Notes under the pieces: generated by a model | What the model was told of the DNA's origin: nothing | The model's database searches: none | Seen by the model: only the letters and a program-made list of their open reading frames with translations | Origin: Clostridium niameyense | GTDB lineage: Bacteria > Bacillota > Clostridia > Clostridiales > Clostridiaceae | Length of the DNA stretch: 64,000 nucleotides | Direction of reading: 5' to 3' | Assembly (NCBI RefSeq): GCF_001243045.1 | Contig: NZ_LN849007.1 | Coordinates: 276,989-340,988, forward strand | Made by a program: the position numbers and the translations under genes | Part shown: positions 28,139 to 37,390 of the stretch, in pieces | Position numbering within the stretch: the first letter of the stretch is position 1 | How the letters are laid out: each line of letters starts with the position of its first letter

Positions 28139-30145
28139 TTGAAGAGTATAAAAACTAAACTTACATTAATCATTTCTATGTTATGCATATTTAGTGTTGT
28201 TTTATGTTCATCATTAACATATTATTTTTCTTATAATACTGTAATGAACGAATCATCTCAAAAAATAAGTATGGCATCTGAAAAGTATGGTGATATTATA
28301 GAAGGGTGGTTAAAAGCTAAGGCAAAACTTATTGATTCTATGGTAGTAGATCTTGAATTTAATGATAAATATGATGACAAAATTGTATATGATTATTTTC
28401 AATCTCAGTTAAAGTCAAATAAAGATATAGTAGGTATGTATATTGGTTTTCAAGATAAAAAATTTATATCTGGTAATGGGTGGGTAGCTACAGAAGATTA
28501 TGATTGCACTCAAAGAGATTGGTATAAGGAAGCCACTCAAAAGGATAGGGTTATATATTCATCACCTTATATAGATAAAAAATTTAATACATTAGTTATA
28601 ACCATAGCTAAGCCTGTTAAGAAGGATGGCAAAATTATAGGTGTTGTAGGTATGGATGTAGTGGTGGATTATTTAACAAAATTAATTAAAAAAGCTACTC
28701 CGGTGAAAAACAGTTATGGATTTTTATTAGACAAAAATAATAATTTTATTGTTCATCCAAATAAAAGTTTCCAACCTACAAGTGAAAAGTCTTACAATAT
28801 GGAGAAGGTTTTAAATGGAAAGCTTAAAAAGGTAGTTAAATTAAACTCAAAAGGCGGAAATGTTGAAAGATTAAATGATTATGATAATATAGAAAAGATT
28901 TTTACACGGGTTATAATACCTTCTAGTAATTGGTCAGTAGGTTTTGTTATACCTGTTAGTGAATTTAAAAAACCGTTAAATAAGATTATAATATCATTTA
29001 TTGTTGTTTGCATAATATCATTAATAATTTCTATAATAGCTTCACTAAGATCTAGCAGTAGGATCTCTAAACCAATTTTAAAAACAGCAGATATTATAAA
29101 CAAAACAAAGGAATTAGATTTAAGCTATAATAATAACTATGAAGATATAATAAATAATAATGATGAGATTGGGTTAATGGCCAAGGCCACACTAGATTTA
29201 AGGGAAAAACTTAGAAATATTGTAGAAAGTTTAAAACAATCTTCGGAAAATGTTTTAAATAATTCAAAAGGATTAGATATGTCAACTGGGGAAATGCTTA
29301 GATTTATAGAAACAATATCAGAAACAGTAGATGGACTTGCTAAGGGTTCTGTAGATCAAGCTAAAAATGCTGAAAATGGGGCAGAAAAATTAAATAGTTT
29401 AGCAGATGAAATCAAAGTTACTAATAATAGTGCAAATCTAGTAGAAAAATATTCATTACAAACTAAGAAAGCGAGTGAAATAGGTATACTTTCTATAGAG
29501 AATACTATAAATAAATTTTACAAAAGTAATGAAGTAAATGAAAAGCTGAGTAATAATGTTAACTTATTAGCTGATAGATCTGGTTCTGTTGGAGAAATAG
29601 TAAATTCTATAGAAGCGATAGCAGAACAAACTAATTTATTAGCATTAAATGCAGCTATAGAAGCTGCAAGAGCAGGAGAAGCAGGAAGAGGATTTGCAGT
29701 AGTAGCTGAGGAAATAAGAAAATTATCAGAAGAAACATCTTTATCTACAAAAGAAATATCAAGCATAGTAGAAGAGATACAATCAGAAATAAATAATACA
29801 AAAGAAAATATGGATTTATCTGAAAAAGTTGTAGAAGAAGTAAATGAAGCTATGGGAAGTTCTAAAAAAGCATTTGATGATATAACAAAATCTATAAGAG
29901 AGATATTAGAACAAATAAGATTATTAGTAAACAATGTATCCAAGGTTGATAATGATAAAGAGCAAGTATTATATTCTATACAAGAAATGTCTGCCATAGC
30001 TGAAGAATCTGCAGCATCTACAGAGGAAGTAAGCGCTTCAGTACAAGAGCAGACTACCTCTATGGAGAATATATCTCAAGCTGCAGAAGAACTAAAAGAT
30101 GTAACCATTAAATTAGATAAACTAATAAATAATTTTAAGATCTAA
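28139..30145 (+). CDS. Methyl-accepting chemotaxis protein with Cache sensor
   Basis: The 668-residue receptor starts at TTG after gaggggg. Two membrane helices (about residues 7-27 and 281-300) flank an extracellular dCache-type domain with the marker [19 protein letters not shown] and the later [16 protein letters not shown]-like linker follows, then the signalling hairpin with the universally conserved tip [19 protein letters not shown]. No C-terminal CheR pentapeptide is present. It senses a small organic ligand; which one cannot be read. It is monocistronic. Confidence 0.94.
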   Translation: MKSIKTKLTLIISMLCIFSVVLCSSLTYYFSYNTVMNESSQKISMASEKYGDIIEGWLKAKAKLIDSMVVDLEFNDKYDDKIVYDYFQSQLKSNKDIVGMYIGFQDKKFISGNGWVATEDYDCTQRDWYKEATQKDRVIYSSPYIDKKFNTLVITIAKPVKKDGKIIGVVGMDVVVDYLTKLIKKATPVKNSYGFLLDKNNNFIVHPNKSFQPTSEKSYNMEKVLNGKLKKVVKLNSKGGNVERLNDYDNIEKIFTRVIIPSSNWSVGFVIPVSEFKKPLNKIIISFIVVCIISLIISIIASLRSSSRISKPILKTADIINKTKELDLSYNNNYEDIINNNDEIGLMAKATLDLREKLRNIVESLKQSSENVLNNSKGLDMSTGEMLRFIETISETVDGLAKGSVDQAKNAENGAEKLNSLADEIKVTNNSANLVEKYSLQTKKASEIGILSIENTINKFYKSNEVNEKLSNNVNLLADRSGSVGEIVNSIEAIAEQTNLLALNAAIEAARAGEAGRGFAVVAEEIRKLSEETSLSTKEISSIVEEIQSEINNTKENMDLSEKVVEEVNEAMGSSKKAFDDITKSIREILEQIRLLVNNVSKVDNDKEQVLYSIQEMSAIAEESAASTEEVSASVQEQTTSMENISQAAEELKDVTIKLDKLINNFKI

Positions 30146-30158
30146 TTTGTAATATAAA

Positions 30159-30192
30159 AAGGAGTGTTATGTTTAAGGCACTTCTTTTTTTA
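30159..30192 (+). terminator. Terminator after the chemoreceptor gene
   Basis: aaggagtg and cacttctt pair with one G-T, followed by a T tract. It probably also serves the convergent phosphodiesterase gene. Confidence 0.7.
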
Positions 30193-30955
30193 TAGGCTTA
30201 ATTAATTTATATATTAAATTAAAAGGATATCTTTTTAATTTATTTAAATATTGAGGGGTATTAGTTATTATTCCATCAATATTATTTTTATATAGGTACC
30301 ACATTTCAGATGGATTATCTATTGTAAAAGCGAATATTTGCATATCATTTTTATGAATATCCTCTATATATTTTTTGGAAAGAAGTTTTACATAATTTAA
30401 ATCTGCACATAATACGTTTCCATTTAAATTTTTTAATAATTTTATAGGTTCATCTTGTAAAAAGAAAAATAATAATCCAGTCTTTATATTACTATTTAAA
30501 TTTTTAACTTTTAATATAGATTTAGGATTAAAGGAGGTTATTAATGAGTGATTTTCATAGTTATAATTAGCTATTATGTCTAAAACCTTTTTTTCTATAT
30601 TAGGGTGGGATTGTTTGATTTCTATATCTAATAAAATATTATGTTTAATAACTAAATCCATTACTTCTTCTAAAGTAGGTATAGTTGTATTCTTAAATTT
30701 TTCGGAGAAGTAGCTACCTGCATCTAATTTTTTTAATTCTTTTAATGTAAAATTTTTTACAAGACCTGAACCGTTTGTGGTTCTATTTAAACTATCATCA
30801 TGTATTACTACTACTTTTTCATCTTTAGTGAGATGAACGTCTAACTCTATTCCATTGCATTTTAATTCAATAGCTTTTTTAAAAGCTGGTATTGTATTTT
30901 CTGGAGCTAAGGAACTAGCACCTCTATGAGCTATGTTTAAAGGAAATTTTCTCAT
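30173..30955 (-). CDS. Glycerophosphodiester phosphodiesterase
   Basis: This TIM-barrel enzyme of 260 residues hydrolyses glycerophosphodiesters to glycerol-3-phosphate and an alcohol. The catalytic signature is complete: AHRGASSLAPENTI (His, Arg), GIELDVHLTKDE (metal Glu and Asp) and VIHDDSLNRTTNGSG (general acid His). There is no signal peptide, so it acts in the cytoplasm. The ATG at 30955 lies after gaggtg; the in-frame GTG upstream is inside that ribosome site. Confidence 0.92.
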   Translation of the reverse strand: MRKFPLNIAHRGASSLAPENTIPAFKKAIELKCNGIELDVHLTKDEKVVVIHDDSLNRTTNGSGLVKNFTLKELKKLDAGSYFSEKFKNTTIPTLEEVMDLVIKHNILLDIEIKQSHPNIEKKVLDIIANYNYENHSLITSFNPKSILKVKNLNSNIKTGLLFFFLQDEPIKLLKNLNGNVLCADLNYVKLLSKKYIEDIHKNDMQIFAFTIDNPSEMWYLYKNNIDGIITNTPQYLNKLKRYPFNLIYKLIKPIKKEVP

Positions 30956-31054
30956 ATAACACCTCACACAGAATTATTTATTACTATATTATTATATTTT
31001 GAATTTGTACATTAAATTACTATAAACATAATATAAAGTAAGAGGTGGTTTCTT

Positions 31055-31420
31055 ATGAATAATAATTTTACAATAGATAAAATAAAAAATTCTATAGAAA
31101 AGGGTGGTAATGTTTTTAAGAAGAAATCTCAAAATCTATTGGAAATATCAAAGATGTCTGTTAAAATAAATTCTTTAGAAAATAATATGAATGAATATTA
31201 TAAAAGAATAGGAAAAAAAGTGTATAAAAATTTTAAAGATGGAGAGAAAATAGATAAGAATTACATTAAATATTGTAAAAAAATAGAAAAACTGAAAAGT
31301 GAAATATATTCATTAAGGGAGGAAGTGTTAAAAAATAAAGATAGGAAATTATGTAAGGTTTGTAATGAAGAAATAGAGAAAGATTCAGAGTTTTGTAGTT
31401 ATTGTGGTAGTAAACAATAA
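31055..31420 (+). CDS. Coiled-coil zinc-ribbon protein
   Basis: The 121-residue protein has a helical, Lys/Glu-rich coiled coil (about residues 25-98) and a C-terminal zinc ribbon with two CxxC pairs: CKVCNEEIEK and FCSYCGSKQ. The ribosome site is agaggtgg. Similar small proteins are common in Clostridia without known function. Its acidic ribbon suggests protein rather than DNA binding; this is a guess. Confidence 0.8.
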   Translation: MNNNFTIDKIKNSIEKGGNVFKKKSQNLLEISKMSVKINSLENNMNEYYKRIGKKVYKNFKDGEKIDKNYIKYCKKIEKLKSEIYSLREEVLKNKDRKLCKVCNEEIEKDSEFCSYCGSKQ

Positions 31421-31514
31421 AATAATAGTAATTTACAAATTAATTATAGTAATTATAATTCAATAGAGGTATAATTTTATACAGTTATAATTAATTATAG
31501 GATAAGGTGATAAT

Positions 31515-32276
31515 ATGAATCCAGTAGCATTTTATATAGGAAATTTTGCTATTAGATGGTATGGAATAATAATATCTATAGGAGCAGTTCTAGGAGTACT
31601 TTTAGCCTCTAACAGTTGTAATGTTAGAAATGTTAGTTATGATAAATTTATAGATCTTGTTTTAGTAGTATTTCCTTTAGCGGTTATAGGAGCTAGATTA
31701 TATTATGTGATTTTTGAGTTCGATAGTTATAGAGATAATCTCATAAATATACTTAATATAAGACAGGGTGGATTAGCTATCCATGGAGGAATAATATTTG
31801 GAGTTTTAGCAGCATATATATACTTAAAACATATAAAAGAAAGATTTTTTAAATATGCCGATATTACTGCTCCTTCAATTATATTAGGTCAAGCCATTGG
31901 AAGATGGGGTAACTTTTTTAATGGAGAAGCTCATGGAGGCCCTGTTAGCTATGAATTCATAAGTAAGTTTCCTAAATTCATTCAAAATGGAATGCTTATA
32001 GATGGAACCTACTATCATCCTACTTTTTTATATGAATCTATATGGAATTTTATGGTTCTTATTATTCTTCTTGTTTTGCTAAGGAAAACAGATAAAGAAG
32101 GAATAGTTTTTATGGCATATATAGGTTTGTATTCTGTAGGAAGATTTTTTATTGAGGGATTAAGAACAGATAGTTTATATTTTAGAAATATAAGAATGGC
32201 ACAATTAGTAAGTGTGGTTTGTATAATAATATCAATAATATCAATTTTGGTATTAGCTAAAAGAAAAACAAATTAA
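31515..32276 (+). CDS. lgt: Prolipoprotein diacylglyceryl transferase
   Basis: This membrane enzyme moves diacylglycerol from phosphatidylglycerol to the lipobox cysteine. The signature [13 protein letters not shown] is near residue 130, HGGIIFG and the early [11 protein letters not shown] are also conserved, and seven membrane helices can be counted. At 253 residues it is normal. Lipoproteins such as the one at 23421 depend on it. Confidence 0.96.
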   Translation: MNPVAFYIGNFAIRWYGIIISIGAVLGVLLASNSCNVRNVSYDKFIDLVLVVFPLAVIGARLYYVIFEFDSYRDNLINILNIRQGGLAIHGGIIFGVLAAYIYLKHIKERFFKYADITAPSIILGQAIGRWGNFFNGEAHGGPVSYEFISKFPKFIQNGMLIDGTYYHPTFLYESIWNFMVLIILLVLLRKTDKEGIVFMAYIGLYSVGRFFIEGLRTDSLYFRNIRMAQLVSVVCIIISIISILVLAKRKTN

Positions 32277-32381
32277 AATATTTTTTATGTGTTATTAAAT
32301 CAAAATATTTTTATATAATTTGTATATTTATTTATATATGAGGAAAACCATATATAAAGATATTTTTATGGAGGTTTAATT

Positions 32382-32540
32382 ATGGCACATAAGAATAATA
32401 AAAATAGTAAAAACAATAAAAAGGCATCACAAAAAACTAAAAAGGAATTGGCGGAAATGAAAATAGAAACTGCTAATGAGATAGGAACTGCTAATGAATC
32501 TAAAAAATTAGGGAAAAATAAAAAAAGAGTAAATAAATAA
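32382..32540 (+). CDS. Small basic protein with a SASP-like motif
   Basis: This is a 52-residue ORF with a clear ggagg ribosome site at 32370-32374. It is Lys/Asn-rich (first 20 residues nearly all K, N, S, Q) and contains KKELAEMKIETANEIG, which resembles the first conserved helix of alpha/beta-type small acid-soluble spore proteins (LxxMKxEIAxEIG). The second SASP half is missing, so it may be a minor basic spore protein. Its own terminator follows at 32597. Confidence 0.68.
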   Translation: MAHKNNKNSKNNKKASQKTKKELAEMKIETANEIGTANESKKLGKNKKRVNK

Positions 32541-32596
32541 TTTAAGAGTATGGAGCATAAATTTTTAATCTAATTTTAAAATAACTATATAATTTA

Positions 32597-32632
32597 TAAA
32601 GGTAATATAATTTGAATATTACCTTTATTTTT
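32597..32632 (+). terminator. Terminator between the SASP-like gene and the YhaM-like gene
   Basis: The 12-base stem taaaggtaatat / atattaccttta (32597-32608, 32616-32627) is followed by tttttc. Because an ATG at 32634 touches this tail, the next gene more likely starts at 32670. Confidence 0.85.
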
Positions 32633-32669
32633 CATGAGTTTTAAAATATTGAAAGGCAAGGTAGGGTTT

Positions 32670-33566
32670 ATGAAAGAATGTTATGTGCAGGATATGAGTT
32701 TCGGAAATATGATAGAATCTAAATTTATGGTGTTTAAAAAGTTATATAAACAAGGTAATACTTTAGTAGCATTTATTGGAGATAAGACTGGTGATTTTAA
32801 AGTAAGCATTGAGGATGAGGAAAGTATTTTAGAAAAAGGTAGTGTTATAAATTGTAAATTTGTTTTTAATAACTTATCTGAGATAATTGAATTTAAAAAA
32901 GTTCATGATTTTAATTTAGAGGATTATTTACCTTCTATAGATCGACCTATAGAAGAAATAATGGAGGAAATAAAAGATATATCAAAAGAAGAATTTAAGA
33001 GTGATGAATGTATAGCATTAAATAATTATTTTTTTAATGACGAAGAATTTCTAAAACAATTTAAGCAGGGTATAGGTGGAGTGAGTCAACATCATAATTA
33101 TATAGGTGGATTAGCTGAACATACATTAAATGTAATGTATATAGCGAAGACATTAAGCTATAGATATAATGCTAATAATAAGGAAATAGCTATATTAGCA
33201 GCTAAACTTCATGATATAGGTAAGGTTTATGAATTAGATAGTAATGGACCATTTTCTTATACCTTAATGGGAGAAATGGAAGGTCATATAGTCATAGGAG
33301 TAGAAATGCTTAATAAGGCTTTTGACTTTAATGAAAAGTTGTATAGTGAGGATTTTAAACAAAGAATGAAAGCATGTATAATTCAACATCATGGGAAAGT
33401 TGAATATGGATCACCTAGGCCACCAAAATTAGAAGAAGCATATATAGTTCACTACGCTGATTATATAGATGCAAATATGAATAAAATAAACATAGTAAAA
33501 AAGGGTGTAGAAAAAAATACTTGGTCTCAATATGATAGAAGAATAGAAGGTAGATTATATATATAA
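32670..33566 (+). CDS. YhaM-like 3'-5' exoribonuclease (OB fold plus HD domain)
   Basis: The 298-residue protein has an N-terminal OB-fold (VAFIGDKTGDFKVSI region) and a metal-dependent HD domain: HHNYIGGLAEHTLNV, then AAKLHDIGKVYEL, IVIGVEML and the later IQHHGKVEYGSP. This is the plan of YhaM, a Mn-dependent 3'-5' nuclease acting on RNA and single-stranded DNA. The ATG at 32670 follows aggtaggg and is preferred over the one at 32634, which would abut the terminator. Confidence 0.87.
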   Translation: MKECYVQDMSFGNMIESKFMVFKKLYKQGNTLVAFIGDKTGDFKVSIEDEESILEKGSVINCKFVFNNLSEIIEFKKVHDFNLEDYLPSIDRPIEEIMEEIKDISKEEFKSDECIALNNYFFNDEEFLKQFKQGIGGVSQHHNYIGGLAEHTLNVMYIAKTLSYRYNANNKEIAILAAKLHDIGKVYELDSNGPFSYTLMGEMEGHIVIGVEMLNKAFDFNEKLYSEDFKQRMKACIIQHHGKVEYGSPRPPKLEEAYIVHYADYIDANMNKINIVKKGVEKNTWSQYDRRIEGRLYI

Positions 33567-33616
33567 CATAGTGTAAAATTCATAATGACACAAAATATAA
33601 AAATCAAATCAAATTA

Positions 33617-33629
33617 AATGTTCGTATTT
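33617..33629 (-). promoter_or_regulatory. Candidate PurR box upstream of the purine permease
   Basis: Read on the minus strand, aaatacgaacatt matches the Bacillus PurBox AWWWCCGAACWWT at 12 of 13 positions. It lies just upstream of the -35 element. A single box is weaker than the usual inverted pair. Confidence 0.45.
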
Positions 33630-33633
33630 TCTA

Positions 33634-33662
33634 TTGACTTTAGAATATGTATTTGATACTAT
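33634..33662 (+). promoter_or_regulatory. Promoter of the purine permease gene
   Basis: TTGACT (33634-33639) and TACTAT (33657-33662) are separated by 17 bases. Confidence 0.75.
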
Positions 33663-33703
33663 TTATTAGTGTCGAAAAACAACAAAATTAGAGGGTGAAA
33701 TAC

Positions 33704-34996
33704 ATGGAAAATTATTTTAAGTTAAAAGAAAATAGAACAAATGTTAAAACTGAAGTTTTAGCAGGTATAACTACATTTATGACTATGGCCTATATACTTG
33801 TAGTAAATCCAAGTATATTATCTCAAGCAGGTATGGATTTTGGAGCAGTTTTTACAGCTACAGCTCTTTCAGCGTTTGTAGCTACTATGCTAATGGGAGT
33901 GTATGCTAAATTACCCTTCGCTCAAGCTCCAGGTATGGGGTTAAATGCATTTTTTGCTTTTACAATAGTAAAACAAATGGGATATAGCTGGGAATTTGCA
34001 TTAACTGCTGTATTTTTAGAAGGAATAATATTTATTTTATTAACAGCTTTTAATGTTCGTGAAGCAATAGTAAATTCTATACCAAGCAATATAAAAAAAT
34101 CAATATCAGTGGGTATAGGTCTTCTTATAGCTTTTATAGGACTTGATAATGCTCAAATAATAGTTCATCCTAAAGATGGAGGAACTATAGTAGCACTAGG
34201 AAATATAACTAGTGGATGTGCACTACTTGCAATTATAGGTATACTTATTACAGGAATCTTATTAGCTAAAAACGTGAGGGGATCTCTTTTAATAGGAATA
34301 GTAGCCACTACTATAATAGGAATTCCAATGGGCATAACAAAAGTTCCTCAAGCTTTTATTAGCATGCCACCTTCTATAAATCCTATATTTTTAAAATTTG
34401 AGTGGCATAATATATTTACTCCTAATATGCTTATAGCATTATTTACATTACTATTTATGGATATGTTTGATACTGTAGGAACATTAGTAGGTGTTGCTAC
34501 TAAGGCTAATATGATAGATAAAGACGGAAATGTACCAAGAGCTAAGCAGGCATTATTTTCAGATGCGATAGGAACTACATTAGGAGCTTGTTTAGGAACT
34601 AGTACTGTTAGTACTTTTGTAGAAAGTGCATCAGGAGTAGCAGAAGGTGGTAGAACAGGTTTAACAGCAGTATCTACAGCAGTTATGTTTTTTATAGCAT
34701 TATTCTTATCACCACTTTTCATAATGATACCTGCACCAGCTACAGCCCCATCTTTAGTATTAGTTGGATTATTTATGATGTCACCAATTAAAGAGATAGA
34801 ATTGGAAGATTATACTGAGGCTATACCAGCATTTTTAACTATAATCATGATGCCATTATCTTATAGCATATCTGATGGTATAGTATTTGGAGTAGTATCT
34901 TATATAATTATAAAGGTTTTAACAGGTAAGATTAAAGATGTAAGTTTAACTACATTTATTGTAGGAATATTATTTGTATTAAAGTTTTTTATATAA
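33704..34996 (+). CDS. NCS2-type hypoxanthine/guanine (AzgA/PbuG-like) permease
   Basis: The 430-residue transporter has about twelve to fourteen hydrophobic helices. The AzgA-subfamily signatures are clear: TFMTMAYILVVNP near the N-terminus, PGMGLNAFFAF, FMDMFDTVGTLVG and the GTSTVSTFVESASGVAEGG region. It imports purine bases with protons. The ATG at 33704 is six bases after gagggtg; the in-frame GTG at 33695 lies in that site. No purine riboswitch core is visible in its leader, but a PurR-type box is. Confidence 0.92.
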   Translation: MENYFKLKENRTNVKTEVLAGITTFMTMAYILVVNPSILSQAGMDFGAVFTATALSAFVATMLMGVYAKLPFAQAPGMGLNAFFAFTIVKQMGYSWEFALTAVFLEGIIFILLTAFNVREAIVNSIPSNIKKSISVGIGLLIAFIGLDNAQIIVHPKDGGTIVALGNITSGCALLAIIGILITGILLAKNVRGSLLIGIVATTIIGIPMGITKVPQAFISMPPSINPIFLKFEWHNIFTPNMLIALFTLLFMDMFDTVGTLVGVATKANMIDKDGNVPRAKQALFSDAIGTTLGACLGTSTVSTFVESASGVAEGGRTGLTAVSTAVMFFIALFLSPLFIMIPAPATAPSLVLVGLFMMSPIKEIELEDYTEAIPAFLTIIMMPLSYSISDGIVFGVVSYIIIKVLTGKIKDVSLTTFIVGILFVLKFFI

Positions 34997-35052
34997 TATA
35001 AAAATTACTTTTTATTAAAATGTAAGTATTATAAATGTGAAAATAAAAAATA

Positions 35053-35090
35053 AGGGTAAATAGAGAAATTTCTATTTATCCTTTTTTTTA
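35053..35090 (+). terminator. Terminator after the purine permease gene
   Basis: A 12-base stem (35053-35064 with 35071-35082) ends in eight T. The rest of 34997-35343 is AT-rich upstream DNA; a tataat is present near 35250 but I see no matching -35 at a good distance. Confidence 0.88.
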
Positions 35091-35343
35091 TAGAAGTTTG
35101 AGATTTTAATGTTTAAACAAAGTATTTTATCATAAAATAATGAAATTAAGTTAATTATTTTCAATAATATGATAATAAAAAAGTTGTAGAATTATGGACT
35201 AAATTATGGAATTATATATTATAGTAGTTTTTTATCTTCAGTAAATATGATATAATAATTACTTAATTGATATAAACATAAATTTAATAGATGAAGCATA
35301 TACTAAATTCTATATTTATAACTAAGTTATAGGAGGGGATAAG

Positions 35344-36327
35344 TTGAATAGAAGAGTGTTATCGTTTATTGTAATGCTTACAATAACTTTAGGGGTAAGC
35401 AGTAATGCTTTAGCTGTATCAAATGAATTAGAGAAAACTAGAGCTCAAAAGAAAGAAGTACAACTAAAAGTTGAAAATATGGATAAAGAAATTGACAGAG
35501 TAATAAATAAAATTAATGAAAATAAACAACTTATGAATAAAATGAACCAACAGATTAAGGATACAGAAAATAAATTAAATGAAACACAAAATAATGTAAA
35601 AGGCAAAGAAGAGTTATTTGGAAAAAGAGTTAGAGCTATGTATATAGATGGGGAATATAGTTATCTACATATAATATTAGATTCTAAAAATTTAAGTGAT
35701 TTTGTCACTAGAGTAGATACAGTTTCAAGAATAATGAAATTTGATAAAAATGTTATTGCTAAGTTAAAGGCAGAAAAAGAAGCTGTAGAAAAGCAAAAAG
35801 AAAACTTAGTCAATGAGAACAATAATTTAGCATCTTTAAAGAAGAAAAATGAGGATACCTTACTAGCTGTAAATAGAAAGGTATCAGAAGAAAAGAGAGT
35901 ACTTAGTAAAATAACGGAAAAGGAAAACCAATTAGTAGCTAGTGAAGAAGAAAAAAATAGAAAAGCTAAAGAAATTGCAGCTAATAATGTTAAAAGTGTT
36001 CCTAAAGGGGAACCCTTATCTCGTGGAGGATCGCAACCTATTTCTAGCTCAAAGGTTTTAGTAATGGAAGCTACTGCTTATTCAGGTGATAGTATTACTG
36101 CAGGTGGACATAAACCGGTGAGAAATCCTAATGGATATAGTACTATAGCGGTAGATCCTAGGGTAATACCTTTTGGAACTAAGGTTTACGTTGAAGGTTA
36201 TGGATACGCTATAGCTGACGATATTGGAGGACGTATTAAAGGTAACATAATAGATGTATTTTTAACATCAGAAGCAGAATGTAATAGTTGGGGAAGAAGA
36301 AATGTCAAAGTTCATATTCTAGGTTAG
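35344..36327 (+). CDS. Secreted coiled-coil 3D-domain cell-wall protein
   Basis: The 327-residue protein starts at TTG after aggagggg. A signal peptide (cleavage near SSNALA, residues 19-24) precedes a long coiled coil (about 25-205) of the type seen in YvcE/CwlO peptidoglycan proteins. The C-terminal 3D domain has EATAYSGDS, YSTIAVDPRVIPFGTKVYVE, AIADDIGGRIKGN and the closing aspartate-containing IIDVFL. The three conserved aspartates suggest lytic transglycosylase-like activity on cell wall. It probably aids germination or wall remodelling. Confidence 0.9.
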   Translation: MNRRVLSFIVMLTITLGVSSNALAVSNELEKTRAQKKEVQLKVENMDKEIDRVINKINENKQLMNKMNQQIKDTENKLNETQNNVKGKEELFGKRVRAMYIDGEYSYLHIILDSKNLSDFVTRVDTVSRIMKFDKNVIAKLKAEKEAVEKQKENLVNENNNLASLKKKNEDTLLAVNRKVSEEKRVLSKITEKENQLVASEEEKNRKAKEIAANNVKSVPKGEPLSRGGSQPISSSKVLVMEATAYSGDSITAGGHKPVRNPNGYSTIAVDPRVIPFGTKVYVEGYGYAIADDIGGRIKGNIIDVFLTSEAECNSWGRRNVKVHILG

Positions 36328-36344
36328 AAAATATTTAATATTAT

Positions 36345-36404
36345 AAAATCACATCCTATAGAATAGTTGAGTAGAAACATCTAATCTATAGGATGTGATT
36401 TTTA
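36345..36404. terminator. Bidirectional terminator between the 3D protein and the activator operon
   Basis: The arms aaatcacatcctatag and ctataggatgtgattt flank a 24-base loop, with an A run on one side and a T run on the other, so it can end both convergent transcripts. Confidence 0.85.
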
Positions 36405-36415
36405 ATATGTTTTAT

Positions 36416-37390
36416 TTATAATGAGGATTTATTATAAGAATAATTTTCGGTCCATTTTCCACATCTATCACCGAAAGAACCAATTATATCATTACCATCT
36501 AGAATCCTAACAATTTCACATTCATTACCACATCCACTACATTCAAAACTCTTTGATATAAATTTTGAATTTGATATGTTAAAACCTCTAAAATTAGTTT
36601 TACATTTAGTTCTTTCAATTTTATTTTTAGCCATAAGGGCTGCACCTATAGCACCCATAATTTTATGATTTTTAGGGACAATTATATCACAATTAAGGGC
36701 TTCTTCAAAGGAAGATTTAATTCCCTTATTAGCAGCAACACCACCTTGAAAAAATATTTTAGGTAGAATTTCTTTTCCTTTAGCAACGTTATTTAAATAA
36801 TTTCTCACTAAAGCATCACAAAGACCTTTAATTATATTTGATTGACTATAACCTAATTGCTGCTTATGAATCATATCAGATTCAGCGAATACAGCACATC
36901 TTCCAGCAATTCTTACCTGAGTATCAGCTTTGAGGGCTAAATTTCCAAAGTTTTCTATAGGTATACTTAATCTTTCCGCCTGTCTATCTATAAAAGAGCC
37001 AGTGCCAGCGGCACATACTGTATTCATAGCAAAGTCTGTTACTATACCGTTTCTTAATATGATTATTTTAGAATCTTGTCCGCCTATTTCTAATATGGTT
37101 TTTACATTTTTGTCCAAATTAAGAGAAGCTACTGCATGAGCGGTTATTTCATTTTTTACTATGTCTGCTCCAACTAAAAAGGAACCTATTACTCTACCAC
37201 TTCCAGTAGTTCCTACTGCTTTTATTTGTTTATCGTCATATTTTTCACCAAGAATTCTAAAACCTTCTTGAATAGTTTTTATAGGATCTCCTTTAGTTCT
37301 TAAATATAAGGAATCAATAACATTCATTTGACTATCTGTAATTACAATGTCTGTACTTACAGAACCAACATCAACTCCCATATAATACAT
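36416..37390 (-). CDS. ASKHA activator subunit of a split activator/dehydratase-like system (COG1924)
   Basis: This 324-residue ATPase has GVDVGSVSTDIVI (phosphate-1), ILEIGGQDSKIIIL (phosphate-2), and both cluster cysteines in TVCAAGTGSF and GRCAVFAESDM. Unlike the activator at 2455, it has a C-terminal extension rich in cysteine, ECSGCGNECEI and GDRCGKW, probably a second metal site. The ATG at 37390 has aaggaga upstream. It overlaps the preceding gene by 20 bases. It probably drives electrons into the two upstream-encoded HgdB-like subunits. The substrate is unknown. Confidence 0.88.
   Translation of the reverse strand: MYYMGVDVGSVSTDIVITDSQMNVIDSLYLRTKGDPIKTIQEGFRILGEKYDDKQIKAVGTTGSGRVIGSFLVGADIVKNEITAHAVASLNLDKNVKTILEIGGQDSKIIILRNGIVTDFAMNTVCAAGTGSFIDRQAERLSIPIENFGNLALKADTQVRIAGRCAVFAESDMIHKQQLGYSQSNIIKGLCDALVRNYLNNVAKGKEILPKIFFQGGVAANKGIKSSFEEALNCDIIVPKNHKIMGAIGAALMAKNKIERTKCKTNFRGFNISNSKFISKSFECSGCGNECEIVRILDGNDIIGSFGDRCGKWTENYSYNKSSL

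Noticed and set aside
29518-29997. 159-codon frame on the minus strand
   Set aside because: It mirrors the repetitive coiled coil of the chemoreceptor and gives a Ser/Ala-rich shadow protein.
33567-33703. Purine riboswitch ahead of the purine permease
   Set aside because: The conserved purine aptamer loops and three-way junction are not present.
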